Below are positions 34,234 to 46,193 of a stretch of DNA of 64,000 bases, one piece after another. The position numbers were made by a program, and so were the translations under genes. The stretch lies in the NCBI GenBank assembly GCA_000320605.2, contig KB445809.1:186001-250000 (forward strand), read 5' to 3'. Under the pieces are notes generated by a model. That model did not search any database. It was not told the DNA's origin and worked only from the letters and a program-made list of their open reading frames with translations. Position 1 is the first letter of the stretch. Each line of letters starts with the position of its first letter. Source of the DNA: Gelatoporia subvermispora B (lineage: Eukaryota > Basidiomycota > Agaricomycetes > Polyporales > Gelatoporiaceae).

Positions 34234-37184
34234 ATGTACACTCTTAGCCATATGGCTCAGCCCAGGACGAAGCGAACCATCTCCATCAGCTCCAGCTCGT
34301 CGGAGCGACCTACCAGACGACGCAAGACCCACCACCATGACTGTAAAGGAAAATCCCGAGCAGTCATTTCCGAAGACATCATCGAGCTTACCGACTCGGA
34401 TTCTGAGCTGAACGTCCGTCCTTGCTCGCCCAAGACCCCCCGCGCACAGGATCGACAGACCCGGCCCTATCCACCGGGCGAGCAGCAGGTGTCACGTACT
34501 CCGCCAAATGCACGTGCAGGTCCATCCCAGCCGTATAGGAATCCTTCGGTACCATATGACGCCGCAGGAGGAGCAGAGAGGCCAGCGGAACATCAGCACT
34601 CTCCGCCACAGGCCGTCAGGATCCTTCTGAGTGAAGTTAGCACGCAGCTAGAAGCCATCCAGAAGAAATCCAACGCCATCTTTCCTGCTGAAGACACACA
34701 TGGCGAGTCGAGTTCAGGTCCCTTTGAGACCGCTGCTGTGGCACCTCCGGCCCCACAAGATCCCCTCGATGCACATGTAGCCGCCGTGCTCGAGATTATT
34801 CCCGATGTGCTCCCCTCGCATGCGCGCGAGCTCGTGGAGAAGCATATCGCCAGCTATCCAGAGAACATTGTCGAGGCGGTGCTGCACCTTCTCTTTGAGA
34901 ACACGGATTATCCGAAGGAGAGCCGCGGGTCGAAAGGGAAGCGCAAGCGGGAAGCAACGGATGACGAAGGCGAGCGTGAAGCGGCGCGTACGAAGCTTGA
35001 TTATGGGAGCAAGAACCGGAAGATAGAAGGTGGCCCACACTATGTCCAGCTGTCCGTGGTACGTTGCATTTCGTATTTTGCTTGCGTTTATTTCTCAATT
35101 TCACGGGTACCTATTCTAGACACAGCTATGCGAAGACTTCCCCTCAATACCTTCACAGCATGTGCGGAAAGTACACGCACAGAATAACTTTCTATATGCT
35201 CCGACGCACCTTGAGCTACTTGCGCAGTCCCAGCAGGCAAAGCTACCGTACAAGCCGAAGGGGCGACGTCCGGCTAAGGGGAAGGGGAAGGGCGTTGTGC
35301 ACCATGACGCTGAACTCGAGAAAGAACGCGAGTGGCTGAGGCTCAAGCTATTGGAGAGCGAACCCGGGCCGAGCCAGTCGTCCTCGGATACATCTGGCGT
35401 ATCAGGTGCCGACGCAGAGAGTGGCATCGAGTGCGGATGCTGCTTCACGGACTATCCTTTCGTACGTGCGACATCCCCCATCTGATATTTGTAGTTCCAG
35501 CCCACTGACACGCTCATGGACCAATTATTTAGGAGAAGATGATTCAATGCCCCGAAGCGCACCTCTTCTGTACAGACTGCATGACGACATACGCGTCGAC
35601 ACTACTTGGCGCGCACGATGCGAACATTGTGTGCATGGACCAGGGCGGGTGCAAGGCGCCGTTCCCGCCGTCCGAGCTCCAGCGCGTGCTCAGCCCGAAG
35701 CTGCTCGAACTCTATGAGAGGGTGAAGCAGCGCAAGGAGATCGAGGCTGCGGGGCTCGAAGGCCTCGAGGAATGCCCGTTCTGTGAGTACAAGGTCGTGA
35801 TCGAGAACCAGGAGGAGAAGCTGTTCAGGTGCGAGAATGAGGAATGTCGTGCGGTGACGTGCAGGAAGTGTAAGAAGATGGTGAGTGGATCGGTGTCTGG
35901 GTGTGATGCAGGATGTCTTGCTCATAGGTCTGTACGTTGCAGGACCATCTACCAAAGAGCTGTAAAGAGGTGGAGGAGGACAAGAAGCTCGACGTGAAGC
36001 ACTTGATTGAGGAGGCTATGAGTTAGTTTACTCATGATACTCACGAGTGCATGATTACTGAAAGACGTGGCAGCTAGAGCACTCATGCGCAACTGTCCCA
36101 AATGCCAGAAGAGTACGCCCCTTTCCTATAGCGAGGCCGCTGTTTTTCACTGATCCATGTGTTATAGGTTTCATCAAGGAGATGGGTGTATGTGTTTTTC
36201 ATTGGTCGATCACTACATGGCTTGACGAGATGTTTTATAGTGCAACAAAATGACGTGCCCAAATTGCCAGACACTCTCGTGCTACGTATGCCGCCAGGTC
36301 ATCAATGGATATGACCACTTCAACACCGTATGTCCATGCCTCTCGCTACCCCGAGACTTAGCTCAGCTTCCTTCCAGATTCCTGGACAGGCTGGCCCTGT
36401 AGACCCGAACAAATGTCAGCTATGGGACTCCTCTGTCGAGCAGAGGCATAATAACGAGGTGCGTCCTAACCTTTCCTCTACAAATGTTGAGTCTCATCTC
36501 CTGAACCTTATCCTTCAGGTTAGCACCGCATTCAAGGATGCCGTTGAACAGGTTAGACGCGAGCACCCCGAGCTCACCGATGAGGACCTCAAAGTGGACC
36601 TCCCTCCCCCGCCTCCTCCGGCCCCTGTAGCGGGCCCTGCACACCATCATGTGCACGTAGCCCCACACGTCGTCCCGCCACCTCGCCGTCAGCGCCGTCA
36701 ACGTGCCCCTCGGCGCGAGCTGCGTTTGGCGCCACCACTGCCCGTGGGTGTGCCCGGCGGGCTGCAACTTCCACACCACGTCCACGCGGCTGCCCCTGCC
36801 GCCGCTCCCGCATTTGTAGCAGCGCCCGCCCCCGCCCCCGCCCCGGCGCACGTGTTTGGGGCCCCTCCACAGTGGGGGAACCCTCCGGCACCGAGGATGG
36901 CCGAACACAACAGGCGGGCACTCATCCAGAGGGCGCAAGAGATGTTGAACCCCCTAGTGCGTCAGGCGCTCCAGGCTCCTGTGCTGCCGCCGTTCCACCA
37001 GATGCCGCCGCCGCCCGATGGATACTTCCAGAGATTACGTCAACCCCCGCCGCCGCCGCCGCGCCTGCCCGCGGTGCGTCTCCCCGCGGTGCAGGCCCCG
37101 GTAGCTCCTGTGCGCCAAGCGGCGCGCCCGGCGAGGGTGCAGCAGCCCCGTGCGGCGCGGCAGAGGGCGCCAAGGGCACGGTGA
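34234..37184 (+). CDS. RBR E3 ubiquitin ligase, TRIAD3/RNF216-like
   Basis: Nine exons (34234-35058, 35120-35461, 35533-35880, 35943-36021, 36074-36112, 36168-36187, 36241-36327, 36378-36458, 36519-37184) join to 828 aa. The start is the first in-frame ATG; the second (34252) is also possible. Residues about 165-250 hold a CUE-like helical segment (LDAHVAAVLEIIPDVLPSHA) and a basic patch. The RBR module follows: RING1 from CGCCFTDYPF (about 381), an in-between-RING CPFCEYKVV..FRC.N..C, and RING2 CPKCQKSFIKEMGCNKMTCPNC. The likely catalytic Cys is the one in EMGC (about 552), the first codon of exon 7 after a 20-nt exon. The order and spacing match TRIAD3/RNF216. The last 200 residues are proline/alanine/histidine-rich low complexity. 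Confidence 0.9.
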
Positions 37185-37436
37185 AGTGGTTGTTCTGTGG
37201 GTTGAGGACTTGGGAAGGATAGTATTATAATGCTTAATGTCGTCAGCATGTACATGTCATAACACGTAGTACACACCTGGGTGTTCTCGCTGATATATTC
37301 AGTCGTTGGCCGAAAGGCAGAGCGCGTTTGCACTACATACTATCGCGAGTTTGTGAACCCAAGCTGCTGACCTTTCCTACGCCAGTTCTGTGTGGTAGAG
37401 AAAAAGAAGAAAAGTCAACAAGAACTTCTAATCGAC
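37185..37436. other. Intergenic, RBR 3' UTR region
   Basis: A short stretch between the RBR stop codon and the minus-strand tRNA. An A-run at 37411-37414 is the TTTT that would end Pol III transcription of the tRNA. Confidence 0.3.
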
Positions 37437-37520
37437 TGACCGACGCAGGGGTCGAACCTGCAATCTCCTGATATTACAACAAAGTCGTAGTCAGACGCGA
37501 TGCCATTTCGCCAGTCGGCC
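37437..37520 (-). tRNA. tRNA-Arg(ACG) with 12-nt intron
   Basis: A full cloverleaf: acceptor GGCCGAC/GTCGGTC with discriminator A; D-stem GCGA/TCGC; anticodon stem TCTGA/TCAGG; T-arm GCAGG-TTCGACC-CCTGC. The anticodon loop CTACGA..A gives anticodon ACG, interrupted after position 37 by a 12-nt intron (ctttgttgtaat). The anticodon arm and variable region closely resemble yeast tRNA-Arg(ACG) as I recall it. The mature sequence appears identical to the copies at 59712 and 60060. Confidence 0.92.
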
Positions 37521-38528
37521 TTGATCGTCAGTCGCAAACTCATATAGACGTCCAGAGGCGAGGTGCTTCCGTCGCAGTGCCAAATTGTCTCAGAAACATT
37601 GTTTTGAAGAACAGAGGAACATTATATCTATGAGAAGTGGATGAATTCTGGTAAATCTTAACCAAGTAAAGCTATCTAAAATAACTGGCGGGAGATCGAA
37701 ATTCCTTGCAGGCAACATGTTCTTTGGCCGGAGCCCGGTGGCAGGCGCCTATTTGAATCTCCGGTTTTCTCGGAGAAGCGCATTGCGAGCAGATTTCATG
37801 ACAGTAACACAAATAAGAGGGGCGATGGGTAAGAAAATAAGTACTGGAGGACTGTCGATTGTTTCCTACTCCCACGAGCACACTCACAGCTAGATGAACG
37901 ACACGACGCTCTTTCTTGTCTGTGCAGGTTGAAGTGGGTGCCGAGAGCTGCCGATGGAAGGAGGAGGGAGATATTTATTACCCGGTTCGGTCCCCATCAG
38001 GTATCCGGTAGACGCTCAATCTGACTATCAAATGTCGGGAGCGAGACAAACCACTCAGTGACACTCACAACACTCTCATGACCTGCTGCCGCAAGGACAC
38101 CCACGACGATGATCATGCAGACTCCGACCTAGAATTTTCCGTTCGCTGAACGTTGTGCGCAATTTATTATCGGAACGTTAGAATGGTAAATATTTTGGGG
38201 TCGAATTCGTCAGAAGTGCGAAGGTATGTGGACGTTATCACTAGCTGCCTGGCTTCTATGCACATCATTCTCTTTCCGTTCGTAGCTACGCGACGATCTA
38301 CAGCACGCTCATCCTCGCGTGCGCCCGCTGTTAATGCCAGTCAGCATTTCGCCGGTCGGTCCAGGCAGTATAACATGAGCTAGATGCCGACCGGTCCAAG
38401 ACGACCCCAGATATTGACGCGCACGAACCCCTGACAGTCGACGGCTTCCGTTTTCCGTCTTTCATAAACCGAGGCAGGTCCCCGAAGCCAAGTGCTCATT
38501 CTCCCTTCCCCCCTCCTTCTCCGCCACC
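37521..38528. other. Intergenic, amylase upstream region
   Basis: About 1 kb without a supported gene. The right end is the amylase promoter; a weak TATA-like cataaa lies about 65 bp upstream of the ATG at 38529. A minus frame at 37672-37887 has no domain. Confidence 0.3.
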
Positions 38529-40498
38529 ATGTTTACGCTGCGAATTACAGCCCTCGTCGCTCCTTTCTTTGCACTCCCGGTCTTTGCAGCCTCCGCGAAT
38601 GAGTGGCAGAACCGGTCTATTTATCAGGTGTGTTTCCTTTGTTCAGTTGCGCAGTGATGAGACTGAAAATGCGTTGTTGTAGCTCGTGACGGATCGCTTT
38701 GCGACGTCGAATGGATCGAGCCCGTCGTGCGACACGTCCCAGCGCCTCTACTGTGGCGGGACATGGCAGGGCGTGATCAGCAAGCTCGACTACATTCAAA
38801 ACATGGGCTTCGACGCCATCTGGATTTCCCCCGTGGTTGCAAACGTTGAGGGGAACACGGGGGAGGGCGAGGCATTCCATGGGTGAGCCCCATTTTACTT
38901 CAGATCATCCGAGGCCAGATGCTCACGCCGAATGCAGGTACTGGACACGCGACATCAACTCGCTCAATGAGCACTTTGGCTCAGCAGACGACCTGAACGC
39001 GCTCGCATCCGCGCTGCATTCGCGCGGGATGTACCTCATGCTCGACGTCGTCGTGAACCACATGGCCGCGACGTCCAACCCGCCGGACTATTCGTCGTTC
39101 TCGCCTTTCAACACTCAGGCGGACTTCCACGCGGAGTGCTTCATCTCCGACTACAACAACCAGACGGACGTCGAGCAGTGCTGGCTCGGCGACACGACGG
39201 TCCCGCTCGCGGACCTCAACACCGAAAACGACGATATTGTGAACACGATGTACACGTGGATCAAGGGCCTCATAGCGAATTACACTGCGGACGGCGTGCG
39301 CATCGACACCGTGAAGCACATCCGGAAGGACTTCTGGCCGGACTTTGCGCAGAACGCGGGCGTGTTCACGATCGGGGAGGTCCTGGACGGCGACACCAAC
39401 TACGTCGCGCCGTATACCCGTGCGTTCCCATCTGCGATACCTTCGTTGCTACAATGCTGACTCTGCTTAGAGGTGCTCGACAGCGTGCTGGATTATCCAA
39501 CGTTCTACCCGCTCACGTCCGCATTCGTCTCGCCCTCGGGGAACCTGTCCGCGCTCGTGGATCTCGTCACACAAGCGCAGGGCTCGTACAAGGATGGCGA
39601 ATTCATGACAGGGTCGTTCCTCGAGAACCAAGACAACCCACGTTTCCAGTCTATGACGCTAGACCAGGCAGTGAGCATGGTATGCATATCCAAGCGGCAA
39701 CATCACTGATGATTCCGCCTCGCTAGTTGGTCAAGAATGCGATGACATGGCCTTTTGTTCAGGATGGCATCCCGATCTTGTACTACGGTTGGTCCTCTTT
39801 GTCTTCCTGAGTATTCGAGTATTCATCTGTCATAGGACAAGAGCAGGGCTATACGGGCGGCGCCGATCCCGCTAACCGTGAAGCGTAAGTCATAATGCGT
39901 TCGGCACGAATGATGCTCACCCCTATGACAGACTCTGGCTCTCGGGTTATGTCGAAGACAAGCCCCTCGTCAACCACGTCAAGACATTGAACGCGGCCCG
40001 CAAGGCCGCGATTGCGTACAACAGCTCATTCCTCACGACCCCCGTACGTCCATAACTTCTTTCACCATAGCACACTTCAGCACTGACCGGTCGCGTCCCG
40101 TGTTGTAGGCCAAGTTCCTCTCCACGACATCCTCTACACTCGCGCTCTCCAAGCCACCGGTCCTCGCGCTGCTCACGAACGGCGGCAACAGCTCCTCTCC
40201 GAGCTGGAGCGTCCCCGACGCAGGGTTTCCTGCGAACGAGCCGCTCGTCGACGTCCTCTCGTGCACCGCAATCAACGCGGACGGCAATGGGGGCGTGAGC
40301 GCGAGCGCACAGGGCGGTGCGCCGATGGTCGTCGTGCCGGTGGCGGCGCTGAACAAGTCCGGGAGCGTGTGCCCGAGTTTGGCGACCGGGAGCGGAAGCC
40401 AGGGCAGCCAAGGGAACGGCGCGGGGAGGGAGGTTGCGACTGGGGTTGCGGCGATGCTGGCAGTGGGCCTGAGCGTCGTCACGGGTATGCTGGTGTGA
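38529..40498 (+). CDS. GH13 alpha-amylase-like enzyme with signal peptide and GPI-type tail
   Basis: Eight exons (38529-38627, 38683-38882, 38938-39419, 39471-39670, 39727-39787, 39836-39884, 39932-40043, 40109-40498) join to 530 aa. Residues 1-22 are a signal peptide (ALVAPFFALPVFAASA). GH13 regions: I DVVVNH, II GVRIDTVKH (nucleophile Asp about 223), III TIGEVLDGD (acid/base Glu about 247), IV FLENQDNPRF (Asp about 315). In region IV the His before the catalytic Asp is replaced by Gln (about 314). The C-terminus has a Ser/Gly-rich linker and a hydrophobic tail (VATGVAAMLAVGLSVVTGML) with no cytosolic end, as in GPI-anchored proteins. Extracellular starch hydrolysis, or remodelling of cell-wall alpha-glucan, is possible; the His change and anchor favour the second. 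Confidence 0.9.
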
Positions 40499-41419
40499 GC
40501 ACTGAGTCTGGTTTACTTTTGTGCCCAGAGAGTCAGGACATGTAGACGTTGGACGAAGTACTCGGACTTGTTGTTGATTTGTAGCGCAAACTCAACCGGA
40601 CTAACACTATATACAGCCTAGTATGTACCACCTGCTAATGACGATCAAGGGCGATCATCCTAGATTTGGGTTAGGGTTAGGATGCAGCACGTGGATGTTC
40701 TCGCAATCTCACTCCAGGGGATCCAGGTGTTCCGCGGAGGATTCTCCAATTCGTTATTGACCTCTTAGCCTGCTTAGATGGTGTCGGATTATCAGACTTC
40801 GGAATATGGGATCCTAGCATGAGACCGCGATACATGATCTTTGTGATGTCGCTGCAGACCGAACTCATCGTACGGGTGCACGCTCTCTGGAGCCACGCCG
40901 CTTGAGACCGTTACATCTCCGAGGGACGCTTGAGGTCGTTGTATCCTATTGCAGCAATGACTCACTCTGCACAACTGACCTCAAGCTCAGATGCATGGGA
41001 GGGGTTGTGGAAGATCTCTGGAGAGTAAGTTCAAGAGTAATTGTACTTCCACACAGGACGAGAAGTGGATCACATTCTGCTGAGCAAGTAAGGATTCGTG
41101 TGCATCATCATGGATGGGTGTAACACCTCTAAGCTATCCTGGACAATGGGCGCGCTGCGTTTCAACATCGGGGTAACTCTGCAATGCCAACGACATGCTA
41201 TATCGCCGGGTTTCGGGCGGTGAGGGCCGCAGTATTGAAAGACGTAATCGTATGTCGGCTAACTGAGGCCCCTACGACTCATGCGTTGCTTCAAACGGTC
41301 CTCGTCTGGTCAGATCTTCAGCGACCTTGCAGCGTAAGGACTTCTACTACGTCTGCGAAACTTCTCATATTGATATGAAATCTCCCAGGGCACCTCAGCT
41401 CGTTGTGATCGTATTCAAC
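40499..41419. other. Intergenic before the P450 array
   Basis: About 0.9 kb. It contains two telomere-like TTAGGG units (about 40668-40681), too few to be meaningful. No gene was recognised. Confidence 0.3.
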
Positions 41420-43787
41420 ATGGTGTTTTCGGTTTCACGGACATACTTGCCCTGCTTCTCTGTATAGTCGTGCTATTCGCTTTGCGCAGCGCGCGGAAGG
41501 CCCAGAAGCCCGTTCCCCCAGGACCGAAAGGGTGGCCTATAATCGGGAATTTCTTCGATCTTCCGACATCGGAACCACACGTCGCGGCGTCACGATGGCG
41601 CAGCCAGTATGGTCAGTCCTAATCGATGACAAGACTATCTCGCGTCTCAGTACAACTACAACGCAGGAGATATCACATCTCTGAATGTATTGGGGATGCG
41701 CATTGTACACGTTCACACAGGGGACGCGGCGAAGGACCTGCTCGTGAAACGTGGGGCAATCTACAGCGACAGACCTCAGACGATTATGACCACTGAGTTG
41801 TGAGTAATATCCTTGTCTGTGCGTGTCGTTTTGCAATTGACTGAGTCGTATCTGTGAAGATGTGGGTTCAAAGCAGTGAGTTTTTCGAGTTTGCTCATGA
41901 TGGCGCTTGTGAATTTATGACCTACATCGCCATGTCAGACTCCGCTTTTGTCGTACGGAGAAGAGCTTCGGAAACACAGGCTACTCATGGATCGTGCCTT
42001 GGGATCATCATCGGTACCCATGTACCACGCATTGATGCAATTGGAGACACGTGGGTTATTGCAAAGACTGGTCGCTACACCAGAGGAGTACCCTCGGCAT
42101 ACACTCAGGTGAGAAACTCATCTTGATGTATCTGTTGGTACTGAGCTGCGCCCGCGGACGTGTGCTGTTATCAGGTACACGACCGGGCTCGCGCTCTTAG
42201 TGATTTACGGTCATCGTGTCACATCGAACGACGATGAGATTGTGACACAAGGGAAGGAGTGCATGAACCTGCTGGCAAACGAGATTGCTCCAGGACCGCC
42301 GAAAGGCGTCTGAGCGGTGGATGTCTTCCCATCTCGTGAGCATTAGGGTACCTTTGCAACTTGTCTCGCTCATAAATGGTCCGTTATAGTTAAGGACATA
42401 CCCGGCTGGCTCCCGTTCACCGAATTCAAGGGGAAAGCTGAGGCGTGGCGCGCACAAATGCTCGAATTCGCAGATCGGCCGTTGAGGCAGGTCAAGCAGA
42501 AGATGGTACGATGGACCTATATTCGAATTCCCTGGAATCCGACTAGTTCACGTCATTCAGCGTGATGGAACGGCGGATCCCTCCCTTGTGTTCTATGCTT
42601 CTGCAATCCGATGGAGATGGAGAAAATGCGCAAGATTAACGCCGGGGGAAGAACATACACTGAAATGGGCAGCAAACTCAATCTTCGGGGGTTTTTTTCG
42701 ATTGCCCCATACCGTGTTTCAAGTAGCTTAAGCATCTTATTTCAGGGAGCATTGACACAGTAGGCCCGAGTGCTGTATTCGTGGACACAGATGTCGATAA
42801 TATTGATCCTCGATCTTTCTGTGTAGACTGCAGTGGTGATATATCACGTGCTTCTCTATATGATGCAATCCCCGGACAAGTTCAAGAAGGCAAGGGACGA
42901 GCTCGATAGCGTGGTCAAGAGACGCCTTCCGACGTTTGACGATCGTCCTGAGCTGCCGTACACGGAATGCGTGTTGAGCGAGGTATTGACACTCTCTTGT
43001 CCAGTTCCTATTTGTACGTCATGGGTGTATGTTTCTCTGAGTCGAAGCTCTGACATGATACGTAGGCCTGCCCCATAGTGTGCGAGAAGAAAATCGATAT
43101 GCTGGATACCGTATTCCAAAGGACACCATAGTAAGTGTATATTGTCACATTCGCCTGTGTGCACGCGCTTCTCATATCTGATGCCTTTATGCAGGTAATG
43201 GCAAACATAATGTAAGTTTCGACATTGAGATTCAGAAGCAGCCAGCTTTACAACACATCTTCGGCAGGGCTATGACGAGAGATAAAGTTCTATTCCCTGC
43301 TCCTGAGGAATTCAGGCCAGAAAGATTTGATCTGACAGTCGACGAAGCAACACGAGCCGCCGGGGATCCTAGACAGTGCGTGATTTATATTTCTTATCAA
43401 TGGAAGGCTTATTAGTATGTTGCAAAATTAGATGGATCTTCGGGTTTGGCCGCAGGTAAGCCGAGTGGTTTTTGAAACGATATGATACTTATCCAAGCAT
43501 GGTCCAGGAGGAGCCCACCTTGCGGAAGCCTCGACTTGGCTCGCTCTTGCTGCGATCATCTCAGCTCTCGATGTGACCAAGGCCACCAATGCCAGTGGTA
43601 CTCCTATCGATCCTGATGTGAGATATGAAAATATGACCTTCCGGTTTGTCTCCGCTGTACACACTTCCAAAGCTTAAGTGTTTATTGATGGTGCCACAGG
43701 ATACCGAGCACATTCAAGTGTCTAATTACAGCACGATCGGACTACCACTCTGGACTGATTTCTAATGCGGAAGCAGGCTTGTCGTGA
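41420..43787 (+). pseudogene. Cytochrome P450 pseudogene (copy A of the terpenoid-locus family)
   Basis: The exon order matches the intact P450 at 54494-56807, and many segments still read well: PVPPGPKGWPIIGNFFDLPTSEPH, SPDKFKKARDELDSVVKRRLP, WIFGFGR. It carries several independent lesions. The only nearby ATGs (41375, 41420) are out of frame with the PPGP exon. A TGA (42312-42314) replaces the TGG of KGVWAVDVFP. An extra G in the DGTADPSL segment (near 42588) shifts the frame into a TAA. The heme-binding region reads HGPGGAH where Arg/Lys-Cys-Pro-Gly is expected, so the Cys ligand is lost, and the preceding splice phase no longer fits. The end is the stop at 43785-43787. Confidence 0.85.
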
Positions 43788-44557
43788 TAGCTCTTTATCC
43801 CTAGTCATAGTGGATAATTATGCCCGCAATGCTTACAAGTCTCTTGCTGACTGCCATTTACTTACTGATTAGATTGTGACACCAAGTGATATCATATTCG
43901 CGTTGATTGCGGATCTGGTCTCCGAGAATGATAACAACTACAGGCTTGGTCGCATCGTCAGCCGCAAAGCCGATTACAGTTTGTCGCAATGGTCTGCCGC
44001 GACTATGACTGAATTATAGACTAGGCTCCATTGGGATCGAAAATCTCTTACCTAAAAAGCTCATTACTTGGAGGATGACCATCGTCGGCTCTGTATAAAG
44101 ACATTCGACTTACGCCTGCATTTTGAAGTATATTATTATGCCTGTCATCGTCGTTGAACACATAGTTGTACGGGACATTCCGTGCACGGCATCAAGCCCA
44201 TCGCAGATATACGAAGGGTGCGCGACGTGGTTCAGTGGTCCATATGACTTTGTAAAACCCACGCACTGAACGCGGATGCACTCTCGGAGCTCAATTCGGA
44301 CGGAAGTAAACATGTTCGACGAATCGTGCTTTGTTGTGTGAAATACCAACGAGCGCTGACAGATTAATCGGGACTCTTGGTGACATAGATAGATAATAGC
44401 ATTCCTTAGTCATCTCCCATCATTTCATACAGGGGCTCATGATGACCGCGCAGTCAATCAATAAAATCAGGCCAATTGTTTGCATCTGTCTTATCCCAAC
44501 ATACTCCTAGGTGTACACCAGAATCAGCATCTAGACCAGCAGCTTGTTCACAGAGAA
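43788..44557. other. Intergenic between P450 pseudogene A and the HET gene
   Basis: About 0.8 kb, AT-rich. No coding region, RNA gene or repeat was recognised. It should contain the HET gene promoter. Confidence 0.3.
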
Positions 44558-46193
44558 ATGACCGAATCCGTTATCCTGAACTTGCCTCTAGCCGCATTAG
44601 CTGGCGAAGTACTCGACCTCACCCCAGATGCTACGGCATGCCGATATCGTCTCATTGATTGCGAACAGCTCATCAATCATGACAGTTTGCGAATCCTCGA
44701 ACTTCCCGAGTTTCCCACTAGGTCATACGCTGCTGTGTCATATGTCTGGCGCGGTAATTCGTCTAATAACACCCAGGAAGCCAAAGACTTCGGTACGTTC
44801 AGCGTAGCGGGGGCAGAGGATGGCGACCCCATCGGCATCAACGTAGTGCGGCACATTTGTAAGGCCTCTTTGGTGCAGGGCGTTGGCTTCGCCTGGCTCG
44901 ACCGACTATGTATCATACAGACATCACAGGAGGATAAAGGGTGGCAGATCAGTCAGATGTTTCAAATCTACAAGTCGTGCAAGACGTGCATTATTCTTCC
45001 CAGCGGAATCAGAAGTCTTGCACATTTGGAGGAGGAAACAACCTGGATCCACCGCGGCTGGACCTTACAAGAGGCCATGGCCCCGCCCTGCGCCTTCGTT
45101 TTATTCACGTGGCCTCACGGTTCCGGGATGTTCCAAAATACCAACTTTCCTGATGTATACGAGGTCGAGCGACACACATCGGCGATTGCGAGAGTGGAAG
45201 TGATCTTGCAGACGTGTAGAGTTAGGGTACTATTCGTCAATACGCAGGGAGAGCGGGAATCGGTGCCCATCCGCGCGAAGGTCTTCGGTTCAACTGTCGA
45301 GGATGGGAACGCTATCGATGCTCTCACAGGCGCAATGGAGGTCACAGAGGAAGAGCCCGAGGAAAAGGCGTATTCGATCTGGCGTAGCAGCTACATGCGC
45401 ACTTCATCGCGCCCCGTCGATATGGTTTTCAGTATCATGGGCCTGTTTGGGGTGGCACTGGACCCGTTAGCATTCCGGTCGCAAGATCGCTTAGGCGCAA
45501 CGATCGCTCTCGCTCGGGAGCTCCTTCACAAAGGACACAGCGCCAGCTGGCTAGGGATCTCTTTTGAGATAGCTCCCTCCAAGCACCTGGCGTTCCCTGA
45601 GTTTCCTACAACCACTGTCGACCGGAGGGCAGAGGTGCAAATTGACAAGAAGTGGCGGAGGGTGACAGAGGTTGTAGACGGCACACACTGGTTCAAAGAC
45701 GCACCGAAGGGGAAGATGAATGACGACGGATGCCTGATATTCTCTTCGAAAGCGGCAGCTCTTCGGATGCACACTGGACAACAGCGTAATGCAGACGCAA
45801 TCCAGCTGATGGCACGGGACGGAACTTCGTGGGAAGTGCTCCCAGTAAAGACGAACGGAAGGTCGGATGAGCCCACCAAGCCTGTTGAAGCATTCGCGGT
45901 GATGGTCGGTCGAAGGGTCCAATACAGCCACGGCTGGCGCTCACTTTATAACGAGATGCATCCGCACACATTCAGGGCTTTGCTCGTGAAAGAGCATATG
46001 TCGGGACGATTTCACATCGCATCCTACATATTCATAGCGGATTCACTTGAGCAATATGTTCAGAGGTGGGAGGCTCGGGAGTTTGCAATTGAGGGAAGCA
46101 AAGCCTCGCAGGTAAGTAAAGTATAACCTTACAGGATTTTCGGACTTGACGCTTTTGCAGGATACCAGACTCATTGAGCCTTCTTGTTCGTGA
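44558..46193 (+). CDS. HET-domain protein (heterokaryon incompatibility type)
   Basis: Two exons, 44558-46111 and 46161-46193, with a 49-nt intron, give 528 aa. Without splicing the frame would end at 46126. The ATG at 44558 was used because the frame upstream has no ATG. The HET signature is clear: YAAVSYVWRGN (about residue 55), FAWLDRLCIIQTSQEDKGWQISQMFQIYK (about 110-140) and WIHRGWTLQEAMAP (about 165-180), i.e. the three conserved blocks with W-L-D-R-L-C-I-x-Q and R-G-W-T-L-Q-E. HET domains trigger or regulate cell death in fungal self/non-self recognition, but many paralogues have unknown roles. No NACHT, WD40 or ankyrin partner domain follows. It sits between two P450 pseudogenes and appears intact. 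Confidence 0.88.

Noticed and set aside
36420..37179. Several long glycine/alanine-rich frames opposite the RBR C-terminus
   Set aside because: They are produced by the GC-rich proline/alanine codons of the real gene; no start context or domain.
40668..40681. TTAGGG telomere-like repeats
   Set aside because: Only about two units; expected by chance and not an internal telomere array.
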